Assembly (NCBI RefSeq): GCF_035918395.1
Contig: NZ_CP142362.1
Location: forward strand, 595,501 to 659,500
Source: Mycolicibacterium sp. ND9-15
GTDB lineage: Bacteria; Actinomycetota; Actinomycetes; Mycobacteriales; Mycobacteriaceae
Reading direction: 5' to 3'
Length of the DNA stretch: 64,000 nt
Shown here in pieces: positions 54,563-63,369 of the stretch (position 1 is its first letter; each line of letters opens with the position of its first letter). The notes under the pieces were generated by a model. It worked only from the letters and a program-made list of their open reading frames with translations, did no database searches and was not told the DNA's origin. Made by a program: the position numbers and the translations under genes.

Positions 54563-55411
54563 TCAGGTACCGGCTTCGGCCTTGGCCAGGTCGGCCTTCC
54601 ACTCGCGAAACGTCTCCTCGGTGCGGCCGCGTCGCCAATACCCGGAGATCGACGACGCCCACTTCGCGGGGACGCCACGCTCCTTGCGGATGTAGGGCCG
54701 CAGGTTGTGCATGACGGTCTGCGCCTCACCGTGGATAAAGACCTGCACCTGCCCTGGCAGCCACGGCGTCTCCTTGACCGCGGCGATCAACGGCGCGTGG
54801 TCGCCGGCTTGGTCCTCGGGCACCAGGTCGGCGCGGCCGCCGCGGTAGATCCATCGCACCTCGACTCCGTCTGGCTTCTTCAGCGGAATCTCGTCGTCCG
54901 AACCGGCGACCTCAATGAACACTTTGCCAATCGCGTTGTCCGGCAGTGCTTCCAGCGCAGCGCTGATCGCGGGAACCGCCGCTTCGTCGCCAGCCATCAG
55001 ATGCCAGTCCGCAGCGGGATCGGGCGCATATGCGCCGCTCGGCCCCATGAGGTAGGCCCGCTGGCCGGGGGTGGCGGCAGACGCCCACGGTCCGGCGACG
55101 CCGTGATCTCCGTGTACGACGAAGTCGATGCAGATCTCGCGGCGCCCTGGGTCGACATTGCGGACGGTGTACGTGCGTACGGTGGGCCGCTGCTCCGGCG
55201 GCAACGACGAGAACGAGTCAAGGGTCAGCGGTTTCGGCAGGCTCGCGACATCGACCTCGGGGTTGACGATCACGATCTTGACGTAGGCGTCGGTGAACTC
55301 GTTCGGGGTGAACGTGTCGAACCCGGCGCCACCGAGCACCAGCCGGATGAGGTGCGGTGTCATCTGCTCGGTACGCACCACTTCGAAGGTGTGTATCGGT
55401 CGCCCTGCCAC
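54563..55411 (-). CDS. Siderophore-interacting protein (ViuB family)
   Basis: A 282-residue FAD-binding ferric-siderophore reductase. FAD-binding: RTYTVRNVDPGRREICIDFVVHGDHGVAGPWASAATPGQRAYLMGPSG near 80-125. The NAD(P)-type C-terminal domain begins MAGDEAAVPAISAALEALP, with VQVFIHGEAQTVMHNLRPYI near 230. It reduces Fe(III)-siderophores in the cytoplasm. It is in the place of Rv2895c. No convincing IdeR box is upstream. Confidence 0.92.
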   Translation of the reverse strand: MAGRPIHTFEVVRTEQMTPHLIRLVLGGAGFDTFTPNEFTDAYVKIVIVNPEVDVASLPKPLTLDSFSSLPPEQRPTVRTYTVRNVDPGRREICIDFVVHGDHGVAGPWASAATPGQRAYLMGPSGAYAPDPAADWHLMAGDEAAVPAISAALEALPDNAIGKVFIEVAGSDDEIPLKKPDGVEVRWIYRGGRADLVPEDQAGDHAPLIAAVKETPWLPGQVQVFIHGEAQTVMHNLRPYIRKERGVPAKWASSISGYWRRGRTEETFREWKADLAKAEAGT

Positions 55412-55515
55412 AAGAGTCCTCCAAACCTCGGCCGACCTGATGATTAGCCGGCCTCACCGACTATACGAGCGGGCCACCGCCGGCGGCGCCCTACCTTGTA
55501 CGGCCTCATGCGAAC

Positions 55516-56640
55516 TCAGCGGGCCGCAAGCTTCCACCTCCCATCTCGGCACACGACCAAGCCCGACAGCTCGAGGTTCGCCAGCGGACCCAGCACCTGA
55601 CGGGCAGGCAGGCCCGAGGTGATGGCGATCTCGTCGGCGGTGCGTCCGCCACGTCGTGGGAGCGCGTCGTACACCCGTTTGTCGGTCTCGGTGAGCTCGT
55701 CGAGCGGTGAGACGGCGCGCTGCTCCTCCGGCGCCAGTTCTCCGATGTTGCCGACCAGTTCGACGATGTCCACCGCGCGCGTGACGATCTGCGCATCGCC
55801 ACGCAGCAGAGCGTGGCATCCAACCGATGCCGATGACGTGACGGGACCGGGAACCGCGCACACCGACCGTCCGAGCGCACGCGCCCAGGCCGCGGTGTTC
55901 GCCGCGCCGCTGCGTGCTCCGGCCTCGACGACCACGGTAGCCCCGGCCAGCGCCGCGACCAATCGGTTACGGGTCAGAAAGCGGTGGCGAGCAGCGCGTA
56001 CGCCGGGCGGATACTCACTGATCACCACGCCTTGTTCGGCGATCCGGCGCAGCAGCGCAGCGTGCCCCGCCGGATAGGGAATGTCGATACCGCCGGCGAG
56101 TACCGCCACGGTCAATCCATCGGCGGCCAGAGCCGAGCGGTGCGCCGCCCCGTCGATGCCGTATGCGGCACCGGACACCACCGCGACATCGCGTCCGGCC
56201 ACACCGGCGGCAAGGTCGGCCGCGACGAACTCGCCGTAGGCGGTCGCGGCCCTCGTACCCACGATGGCGGCCGCCCGGTAGGCGACCTCGTCGAGCGCTG
56301 CGGGTCCCACCGCCCACAACACCATGGGCGGATGAGCCTGCGGACGGAGCCGCTCGGCGATCCCACCGAACCCGGTGAACGCCAACAGCGGCCACTCGTC
56401 GTCGTCCGGCGTGACCAGCCGCCCACCCAGCCGCGCCAATACATCGAGATCCGCAGCAGCGCAGTTGATGTGACGACGAGCCTCGGCGTGCCGGTCGATC
56501 TTGTCACCGGCCTGCCCGCGTCGCACCCGCTCGGCCGCCTCAACGGGACCCAGGCGTGCCACCAACGCCGCTAACTCCGGGCACGGCGGCTCAACCACCC
56601 GCGACAAATACGCCCACGCCGCGGTCACGTCATCGGTCAT
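55516..56640 (-). CDS. dprA: DNA-processing protein DprA
   Basis: A 374-residue DprA that loads RecA on incoming single-stranded DNA. An N-terminal SAM-like region is followed by the Rossmann-like core: AIVGTRAATAYGEFVAADLAAGVAGRDVAVVSGAAYGIDGAAHRSAL near 150-200, then AVLAGGIDIPYPAGHAALLRRIAEQGVVISEYPPG. The C-terminal winged helix is about 310-370. It overlaps the yifB stop by 4 bases. Mycobacteria keep the gene though natural competence is not generally seen. Confidence 0.95.
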   Translation of the reverse strand: MTDDVTAAWAYLSRVVEPPCPELAALVARLGPVEAAERVRRGQAGDKIDRHAEARRHINCAAADLDVLARLGGRLVTPDDDEWPLLAFTGFGGIAERLRPQAHPPMVLWAVGPAALDEVAYRAAAIVGTRAATAYGEFVAADLAAGVAGRDVAVVSGAAYGIDGAAHRSALAADGLTVAVLAGGIDIPYPAGHAALLRRIAEQGVVISEYPPGVRAARHRFLTRNRLVAALAGATVVVEAGARSGAANTAAWARALGRSVCAVPGPVTSSASVGCHALLRGDAQIVTRAVDIVELVGNIGELAPEEQRAVSPLDELTETDKRVYDALPRRGGRTADEIAITSGLPARQVLGPLANLELSGLVVCRDGRWKLAAR

Positions 56641-58148
56641 CGCACCCTTCCCCCTTGCCGAAAGCTCAACGCCGCGGTGACGTCGTCGACCACCGGCGAC
56701 GTGCGCCCCGCGAGATCACACAGCGACCAAGCCACCCGCATGGTGCGGTCCATCCCCCGGACGCTCAACGCACCGCGGTCAAGTGCCGAGTGCAGCGGCC
56801 TCATCACCGCCGCCGGCAGTCGGAACCTGCGTCGTAGCAGCGAGCCGCTGACCTCGACGTTGGTGCTGATGCCGTATGGCCGCCAGCGCTCGGCGGCGGC
56901 CGCTCGCGCCCTAGCGACCCGCTCACGCACGTCGGCCGTGGACTCGCCGTCCTGCGCGACGATCGCGCCCGCCCGCAAGGAATGCATCTCCACCCGCAGG
57001 TCGACGCGGTCGAGTAACGGACCGGACAGCTTGCCGAGATAGCGCCGCTTCTCCTGGCCGCTGCAGATGCAGTCGTGGGGGTCGGGCGGTGCGCAAGGAC
57101 ATGGATTCGCTGCCAGCACGAGTTGGAGACGGGCAGGGTAGCGCGCGACACCGTCGCGCCGAGCGAGCCGAATCTCACCATCCTCCAACGGTGTCCGCAA
57201 CGCCTCGAGCACACTGACGCCGATCTCGGCACACTCGTCCAAGAAGAGCACCCCGCGGTGCGCCCGGCTGACCGCGCCGGGGCGCGCCATCCCGGTGCCG
57301 CCGCCGACCATCGCCGCCACGCTCGAAGTGTGGTGCGGCGCCACGAACGGCGGCGTGGTGATCAGCGGTGTGTTGGTCGACAGCAGGCCCGCCACCGAGT
57401 GGATCGCCGTCACCTCCAGTGCCTCGCTTTCCGACAGCGACGGCAGCAGACCCGGAAGCCGTTGAGCCAGCATGGTTTTACCTACCCCGGGCGGCCCGGT
57501 CAGCATCAGGTGGTGCCCGCCCGCAGCGGCGACCTCGACCGCGTACTTCGCCTGGGTCTGGCCGATCACATCGGCGAGATCGGCCACCGGCTTCTGCTGC
57601 CGCGACGGCGATGCGATTCGGGATTCGAGCGCGCCGCGCCCTTTGACCCAAGACTGGAGCTGGCCCAGCGTGCGCACCCCGCACACCTCGATACCGTCTA
57701 CCAGGCTCGCTTCGGCGAGGTTGTCCACGGGCACGACCACCGCGGGCCATCCCTCCCGTTTGGCGGCCAGCACCGCCGGAAGGACACCCTTGACCGGTCG
57801 GACCCGCCCATCGAGCGCCAGTTCACCAAGCAAGACGGTCTTTTCGAGACGGGCCCACTGCTCCTTCTTGTGGGCCGACAACACCGACAAGGCCAGCGCC
57901 AGGTCGTACACCGAGCCCATCTTCGGCAAGGTCGCCGGGGAGAGCGCCAGGGTCAGCCGCGCCATCGGCCAGGAATTGCCGCAGTTGGTGATCGCCGCAC
58001 GAACCCGATCGCGCGACTCCTGCAGGGCCGCGTCCGCAAGACCGACCAGGTGAACCCCGGGCAACCCGGAGGTGATGTCGGCCTCGATCTCGACGAGTTG
58101 CCCGTCGAGCCCGCGGACCGCCACGGAGAAGGCGCGCCCCAACGCCAC
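56637..58148 (-). CDS. YifB/ComM-family Mg-chelatase-like AAA ATPase
   Basis: A 503-residue AAA+ ATPase. The N-terminal domain is about 1-170 (LVEIEADITSGLPGVHLVGLADAALQESRDRVRAAI). The Walker A is LTGPPGVGKTMLAQRLPGLLPSL near 214-236, Walker B LFLDECAEI near 305. A Cys-rich loop CPCAPPDPHDCICSG is present. ComM relatives drive branch migration during recombination. It sits between yraN and dprA, the usual order. Confidence 0.93.
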   Translation of the reverse strand: MALGRAFSVAVRGLDGQLVEIEADITSGLPGVHLVGLADAALQESRDRVRAAITNCGNSWPMARLTLALSPATLPKMGSVYDLALALSVLSAHKKEQWARLEKTVLLGELALDGRVRPVKGVLPAVLAAKREGWPAVVVPVDNLAEASLVDGIEVCGVRTLGQLQSWVKGRGALESRIASPSRQQKPVADLADVIGQTQAKYAVEVAAAGGHHLMLTGPPGVGKTMLAQRLPGLLPSLSESEALEVTAIHSVAGLLSTNTPLITTPPFVAPHHTSSVAAMVGGGTGMARPGAVSRAHRGVLFLDECAEIGVSVLEALRTPLEDGEIRLARRDGVARYPARLQLVLAANPCPCAPPDPHDCICSGQEKRRYLGKLSGPLLDRVDLRVEMHSLRAGAIVAQDGESTADVRERVARARAAAAERWRPYGISTNVEVSGSLLRRRFRLPAAVMRPLHSALDRGALSVRGMDRTMRVAWSLCDLAGRTSPVVDDVTAALSFRQGGRVR

Positions 58149-58517
58149 CTAACCCACCCCCCGCAGATGGATGATCTGCGGTGCCCGCTGTCTGCCGATG
58201 CGTACCCCGACCACGTCGATGCGCACCTGCGACCACCCGGCCTCCTGGGCCCCCAGCCACAGGCCGGCGAGGCGCCGCAGCCGGCGCACCTTCTGCGGGG
58301 TGACGGCCTGCTCGACACCGCCGAACCGATCGCTGGTGCGGGTCTTCACTTCGACGAACACCGCCGTGCGGGCCGTGTCGTCGGCGGCGATCACGTCCAA
58401 CTCGCCGTACCGGCATCGCCAGTTGCGGTCGAGCACCCGTAAGCCCAGTGACCGCAGGTGCTCGACCGCGAGTTCTTCTCCCAGTGCGCCGATCTCGGCG
58501 CGGGTCAACAGAGTCAT
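58149..58517 (-). CDS. UPF0102 protein YraN
   Basis: A 122-residue restriction-endonuclease-like fold. GALGEELAVEHLRSLGLRVLDRNWRCRYGELDVIAADDTARTAVFVEVKTRTSDRFG has the Glu and Asp-Val-Lys catalytic set (ELDVIA, FVEVK) of the family. Its role is unproven, but it is usually with DNA recombination genes. It abuts yifB with no gap. Confidence 0.93.
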   Translation of the reverse strand: MTLLTRAEIGALGEELAVEHLRSLGLRVLDRNWRCRYGELDVIAADDTARTAVFVEVKTRTSDRFGGVEQAVTPQKVRRLRRLAGLWLGAQEAGWSQVRIDVVGVRIGRQRAPQIIHLRGVG

Positions 58518-58655
58518 GCCCCTACCGTGCAGAGGTCGGCCGACACCTTGCCGCGATCCGGGCGCCGTTATGGGCCGTCATCCCCAACGAGCAATTCATC
58601 CACAAGTTGGACGCGTCCGGTTTCGCCGGCGTAAACAATCGGGTACAACGCCCGC

Positions 58656-59474
58656 ATGACCGACAAGTCGTTACACGGCGTCGCCGACCGAGCGACCGAC
58701 AGCGATGCCTTCGAATACACGGCACGCGCCGGATTCGCCGTCAGCGGCGTGCTGCACCTGCTCGTCGGTTATCTGATCCTGCGCATCGCCCTGGGATCCG
58801 GCGGCAACGCCGACCAGTCCGGGGCGCTGACGACGCTGGCACAACAAACCGGCGGCGCGGTGTTGTTGTGGGTCGTCGCAATCGGACTGCTGGCGCTCGG
58901 CCTCTGGCGGGTTGCCGAGGCGATTGTCGGCCCGAGGCCCGGTGAAGGATCGGGCCGTTTCCGGGATGACGCTCCGGCGTGGAAGCGGGTGAAGTCGCTC
59001 GGCCTGGCCGCGGTCAACTTCGCCATCGCATTCTCGGCGGCGCGCTTCGCCACGGGCAGTGGACAGCAGAGCACCGAGCAGAACGCCGGCCTCAGCGCGC
59101 AGCTGATGCAGACCGGATGGGGCAAGGCCGTGCTGATTGTGGTGGGCCTCGGATTGATCGGTGTCGGCGGTTACCACGTCTACAAGGGCGTGACGAAGAG
59201 GTTCTTCAACGACCTGCGCGCCTCCGGTGGCACGGGTGTCACCGCCGTCGGGATCACGGGCTACGGGGCGAAGGGGCTGGTGCTCGCGGGCGCTGGGGTG
59301 CTGGTCATCGTCGCGACGCTGCAGGCGGATCCCGCCAAGGCGACGGGGCTGGACGCGGCGGTCAAGACGCTCGGACACGCGCCGTTCGGCAAGTTCCTTC
59401 TCATTCTCGCCGCAGTCGGCATCGCCGCCTTCGGCGTCTACAACTTCGTTCGGGCCCGATCCGGTCGGATGTGA
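58656..59474 (+). CDS. DUF1206 membrane protein
   Basis: A 272-residue protein with about six membrane helices arranged as three repeats of two: residues about 25-45 and 65-85, 110-130 and 150-170, 200-220 and 245-265. Each repeat has a similar pattern of F-RAGFAVSGVLHLLVGYLI type (GVGGYHVYKGV, GVYNFVRA). The family is DUF1206, function unknown. It stands alone, transcribed away from yraN across a 138-base gap. Confidence 0.88.
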   Translation: MTDKSLHGVADRATDSDAFEYTARAGFAVSGVLHLLVGYLILRIALGSGGNADQSGALTTLAQQTGGAVLLWVVAIGLLALGLWRVAEAIVGPRPGEGSGRFRDDAPAWKRVKSLGLAAVNFAIAFSAARFATGSGQQSTEQNAGLSAQLMQTGWGKAVLIVVGLGLIGVGGYHVYKGVTKRFFNDLRASGGTGVTAVGITGYGAKGLVLAGAGVLVIVATLQADPAKATGLDAAVKTLGHAPFGKFLLILAAVGIAAFGVYNFVRARSGRM

Positions 59475-59667
59475 CCATTCGGTCATCGCGTCGAACAGCG
59501 CGGCCAGCCGTCCGGAACTGACCGCGGCACCGCGCTGCGCGCGCATATCCCGCGCAGCGGTTCCTCGCAGCCATACCCCTGACGGTCCTGCCGGAGCATG
59601 GCGCGGAAGGGCCGGAGCGCAATTGCGATACAGCCAACGAGCGAAGACCGTCGAAAGGGTATGTTCA

Positions 59668-59686
59668 TTAGGTAAACCTCAGCTAA
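59668..59686 (+). promoter_or_regulatory. IdeR-like iron box upstream of the iron ABC transporter
   Basis: TTAGGTAAACCTCAGCTAA matches the IdeR consensus TTAGGTTAGGCTAACCTAA at 14 of 19 positions, with intact outer TTAGGT and CTAA. It lies 45 bases upstream of the transporter's lipoprotein gene in the 257-base gap after the DUF1206 gene. Confidence 0.65.
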
Positions 59687-59731
59687 AGATCCTGCGATCT
59701 GACCTGCACGAACCGCGAAAGGATCCCCTGC

Positions 59732-60748
59732 ATGCGACCACGGTGGAGGCGGATCGCCGCCGTCCTGTCAACCCTCGCCGTCGCTGCCGCCGCGACCGCC
59801 TGCTCGGATTCGGGTGACAGCGACGAATTGCTGGTCTACAACGCCCAGCACGAGTCGCTCACCAAGGAATGGATCGACGCCTTCACCAAGGAAACCGGCA
59901 TCAAGGTCACCTACCGCCAGGGCGGTGACACCGAACTGGGTAATCAGCTTGTGGCCGAAGGAAAAGCGTCGCCGGCCGACGTGTTCTTGACCGAGAACTC
60001 GCCCGCGATGGCCGCAGTCGAGCGCGCCGGACTCTTCGCCGGCCTCGAACCCGGCACGCTCGATCAGGTGCCACCGCAGTACCGCCCGCCAAGCGGCAAG
60101 TGGACCGGGGTGGCCGCGCGCAGCACCGTGTTCGTCTACAACACGTCACGGCTGCAACCGGACCAGCTGCCGAAGTCGCTGCTCGATCTGCAGCAACCGG
60201 AGTGGAAGGGGCGGTGGGGTGCGCCGCCGACCAAGGCCGACTTCCAGGCGATCGTCTCGGCGCTGCTCGAGTTGAAAGGCGAGCCCGCGACCGCCCAGTG
60301 GCTGGCCGCGATGAAGACCAACGCCAAGCTCTACAGCGACAACATCGCCACTCTCAAGGCCGTCAACGCCGGTGAGGTCGACGGCGGTGTCATCTACCAC
60401 TACTACTGGTTCCGCGATCAGGTGAAAACCAAAGAGATGAGCGGCAATACCGCGCTGCACTACTTCAAGAACGAAGATCCCGGCGCCTTTGTCAGCCTGT
60501 CCGGCGGCGGCGTGCTGGCCTCCAGCGACAGGATCGACCAGGCCCAGCAGTTCGTCCGGTTCATCACCGGCAAGGCCGGCCAGGAGGTGCTCGAGAAGGG
60601 GACGTCGTTCGAATACCCCGTCGCCAGCGGTGTGCCCGCGAATCCCGCTCTGCCGCCGCTCGACACGCTGCAGGCACCCAACGTCGACCCGTCGAACCTG
60701 GACGCGCAGAAGGTCACCGACCTGATGACGAAGGCTGGCTTGCTGTAG
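59732..60748 (+). CDS. Iron ABC transporter substrate-binding lipoprotein (FbpA/AfuA-type)
   Basis: A 338-residue extracellular binding protein. The signal peptide ends in a lipobox (AATAC, Cys about 24), so it is lipid-anchored. YNAQHESLTKEWIDAFTKETGIKVTYRQGGDTELGNQLVAEGKASPADVFLTENSPAM is typical of the Fe(III) family, and GVIYHYYWFRDQ carries the tyrosine pair that binds Fe(III). ATG 59732 follows AAAGGA. The IdeR-like box upstream supports control by iron. It is the first gene of a coupled operon. Confidence 0.93.
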   Translation: MRPRWRRIAAVLSTLAVAAAATACSDSGDSDELLVYNAQHESLTKEWIDAFTKETGIKVTYRQGGDTELGNQLVAEGKASPADVFLTENSPAMAAVERAGLFAGLEPGTLDQVPPQYRPPSGKWTGVAARSTVFVYNTSRLQPDQLPKSLLDLQQPEWKGRWGAPPTKADFQAIVSALLELKGEPATAQWLAAMKTNAKLYSDNIATLKAVNAGEVDGGVIYHYYWFRDQVKTKEMSGNTALHYFKNEDPGAFVSLSGGGVLASSDRIDQAQQFVRFITGKAGQEVLEKGTSFEYPVASGVPANPALPPLDTLQAPNVDPSNLDAQKVTDLMTKAGLL

Positions 60749-62329
60749 GTGGTCGCCGCCGCTCCCCCCATCCCTGCGCCCGCGGCACCGGTTTCGCGGT
60801 CGACGAGGACGGCCCGGCCGGGTCCGCTGGTGTCGGCGACGGTCGCGATCCTCGTCGCTGCGACGTGCATCCCCCTGGGCTACGTGGCGTGGGCGACGGT
60901 CTCGGTCGGCTGGGCGCGGGCGTATGAATTGGTCGTACGCCCCCGTGTCGGGGAACTGCTCGTCAACACCGTCGCTCTGGTATTCATCACCCTCCCACTG
61001 TGCGTGGTGATCGGGGTGGGGACTGCGTGGCTGGTGGAGCGGACGGACCTACCGGGCCGAGCGTTCTGGCGACCACTGTTCGTTGCGCCGCTCGCCGTTC
61101 CGGCGTTCGTCAACAGTTATGCGTGGATCGGGCTGATCCCGTCGCTGCACGGCCTGGGGGCGGGCGTGCTGGTCACGACGCTGTCCTACTTTCCGTTCAT
61201 GTACCTGCCGGTCGCCGCCACGCTGCGGCGGCTCGATCCGGCCGTCGAGGAGTCGGCCCGAGCGCTGGGGTCGCACTCGGCCGGGGTGTTCTTCCGGGTC
61301 GTGCTCCCACAGCTACGCCTGGCCATCCTCGGCGGCGCGCTGCTGGTCGGTGTGCACCTGCTCGCCGAGTTCGGTGCGTTCGCGATGGTGCGGTTCGACA
61401 CCTTCACCGTCGCGATCTTCCAGCAGTTTCAGGCGACGTTCGACGGGGCGGCAGGCAGCATGCTGGCCGGTGTGCTCGTGTTGCTGTGCCTGGTGCTGCT
61501 GACCGCCGAGGCGGCCACCCGCGGCAACGCCCGCTTCGCGCGAATCGGCTCGGGCGCGCCCCGCGCGGGGACACCGATCCGCCTGCGTTACAGCGTGATT
61601 CCGGCGACGATCGCGCTGACGGCGTTGGCGGTACTGGCGATCGGTGTACCGGTCGGGACGATCCTGCGGTGGCTGTGGCTGGGCGGCGCCGAGGTCTGGC
61701 TCGTCGACGACATCCTGTCCGCGCTCGGCCAGACCATCGGCTTGGCCTCCGCCGCAGCGGTTCTGACCACCGTGCTCGCATTCCCGGTCGCGTGGGTGGC
61801 GGTGCGTTCGAGCGGTGTGCTGGCCCGCGTCGTCGAAGGCGCCAACTACGTGACGAGTTCGCTACCCGGCATCGTCACCGCGCTGGCGCTGGTGACCGTC
61901 ACGATCCACTTCGTCCGCCCCCTCTACCAGAGCGTGGCGCTGATCGTGTTCGCCTACGTTCTGCTCTTCATGCCGCGGGCGCTGATCAATGTCCGGGCCG
62001 GCCTCGCTCAGGTCCCGCCGAGCCTCGAGGAGGCATCCCGGTCGCTGGGAAGTTCACCGACCGCGACGTTCTTCCGGGTGACGCTGCGGTTGACGGCACC
62101 CGCCGCCGCGGCCGGTGCCTCGCTGGTGTTCGTCGCCGTGGCAACCGAACTGACCGCCACGCTGCTGCTCGCGCCCACCGGCACCCGCACGTTGGCGATG
62201 ATGTTCTGGTCGTACTCCAGCGAGTTGGACTACGCGGCCGCCGCGCCCTACGCGTTGGTGCTCGTGGTGCTCGCCATACCGGTGACACTCATGCTGTACC
62301 GGCAAGCCACGAAGGCGGCCGCGCTGTGA
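60749..62329 (+). CDS. Iron ABC transporter permease (FbpB-type, two fused halves)
   Basis: A 526-residue membrane protein with about 12 helices, made of two homologous permease units. Both EAA loops are visible: PAVEESARALGSHSAGVFFRVVLPQLRLAIL near 165 and PPSLEEASRSLGSSPTATFFRVTLRLTAPAAAA near 425. GTG 60749 directly follows the lipoprotein stop, and its own stop overlaps the ATPase start by 4 bases. Confidence 0.94.
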   Translation: MVAAAPPIPAPAAPVSRSTRTARPGPLVSATVAILVAATCIPLGYVAWATVSVGWARAYELVVRPRVGELLVNTVALVFITLPLCVVIGVGTAWLVERTDLPGRAFWRPLFVAPLAVPAFVNSYAWIGLIPSLHGLGAGVLVTTLSYFPFMYLPVAATLRRLDPAVEESARALGSHSAGVFFRVVLPQLRLAILGGALLVGVHLLAEFGAFAMVRFDTFTVAIFQQFQATFDGAAGSMLAGVLVLLCLVLLTAEAATRGNARFARIGSGAPRAGTPIRLRYSVIPATIALTALAVLAIGVPVGTILRWLWLGGAEVWLVDDILSALGQTIGLASAAAVLTTVLAFPVAWVAVRSSGVLARVVEGANYVTSSLPGIVTALALVTVTIHFVRPLYQSVALIVFAYVLLFMPRALINVRAGLAQVPPSLEEASRSLGSSPTATFFRVTLRLTAPAAAAGASLVFVAVATELTATLLLAPTGTRTLAMMFWSYSSELDYAAAAPYALVLVVLAIPVTLMLYRQATKAAAL

Positions 62330-63369
62330 CCGTTCTGGAAACCCACGGGCTGGCCAAGTCGTTCAACGGCCACATGGTGCTCGACCACATCGACCTCGAA
62401 CTGCATGCGGGCAGCATCACCGCGGTCGTCGGATCCTCGGGGTGCGGCAAGACCACACTGCTGCGGTTGATCGCCGGCTTCGAAACCCCCGATGACGGCA
62501 CCATCACCATCGGCGGCCGGCTGGTCGCGGGCCCGGGCACCGCGGTGGCACCGCACCGGCGGGCGGTCGGATATGTCGCCCAGGACGGCGCACTGTTCCC
62601 GCACCTCACCGTGGGACAGAACATCGCCTATGGGCTGGGCGGCGCATCGCGTCGGGCCGAGATCCGCGCGCGCGTAGGCGAACTGCTCGAAACGGTCTCG
62701 CTGGACCCCTCCTATGCGTCACGCCGGCCGCACGAACTCTCCGGCGGCCAGCAGCAACGGGTTGCCCTCGCCCGGGCGCTGGCTCGCAAACCGATCGTGA
62801 TGCTTCTCGACGAACCGTTCAGCTCCCTCGACACCGGGTTGCGTGCGTCTACTCGAAAAGCCGTTGCGCGCATGCTCACCGACGCGGGCGTGACCACACT
62901 GCTGGTCACCCACGACCAGGAGGAAGCGCTGTCGGTCGCCGATCAGGTCGCGGTCATGCGTGACGGTCGCTTCACCCAGGTCGGGTCGCCGCAACAGGTG
63001 TACCGCCAACCGGCCGACCATTTCACCGCCGCGTTCCTCGGCGACTGCATCTCACTGCCCTGCACGGTCGCCGACGGCGTCGCCAACTGTGCGCTCGGGA
63101 AGATCCGCGTAGCCGGGTCGTCTTCGGCTGGTCCCGCGACGTTGCTGCTGCGGCCCGAACAGCTTGTCGCGACGGTGATTTCCGACACCGAGAGGCTAGA
63201 AGGCGTCGGCACCGTGCTGTCCGTCGAGTTCCTCGGCCACGACGTGCTCCTGACCGTCGACCCGGCCGGGGACGCGGACCCGATCATCGTGCGCCAGCAC
63301 AGCCTCGATCCGCCACCTGTCAACGCGAAGGTGCACATCCAGGTGGTGGGCAACGGGGTCGCGTTGTGA
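62326..63369 (+). CDS. Iron ABC transporter ATPase (FbpC-type)
   Basis: A 347-residue ATPase. Walker A GSSGCGKTTLL near 38, signature LSGGQQQRVALARALARKP near 136, Walker B IVMLLDEPFSSLD near 155, and the H-loop LLVTHDQEEALS. The C-terminal 100 residues hold a TOBE-like domain (LLLRPEQLVATVI, VEFLGHDVLLTV). It starts at GTG 62326. Its stop overlaps the next gene by 4 bases. Confidence 0.95.
   Translation: MTVLETHGLAKSFNGHMVLDHIDLELHAGSITAVVGSSGCGKTTLLRLIAGFETPDDGTITIGGRLVAGPGTAVAPHRRAVGYVAQDGALFPHLTVGQNIAYGLGGASRRAEIRARVGELLETVSLDPSYASRRPHELSGGQQQRVALARALARKPIVMLLDEPFSSLDTGLRASTRKAVARMLTDAGVTTLLVTHDQEEALSVADQVAVMRDGRFTQVGSPQQVYRQPADHFTAAFLGDCISLPCTVADGVANCALGKIRVAGSSSAGPATLLLRPEQLVATVISDTERLEGVGTVLSVEFLGHDVLLTVDPAGDADPIIVRQHSLDPPPVNAKVHIQVVGNGVAL

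Noticed and set aside
55411..55515. IdeR box upstream of the siderophore-interacting protein
   Set aside because: GGCTAATCATCAGG-like bases have too few matches to the consensus.
61000..63369. A single long fusion ORF over permease and ATPase
   Set aside because: It is the ATPase frame extended upstream through permease codons in another frame; the GTG at 62326 with stop overlap is the natural start.
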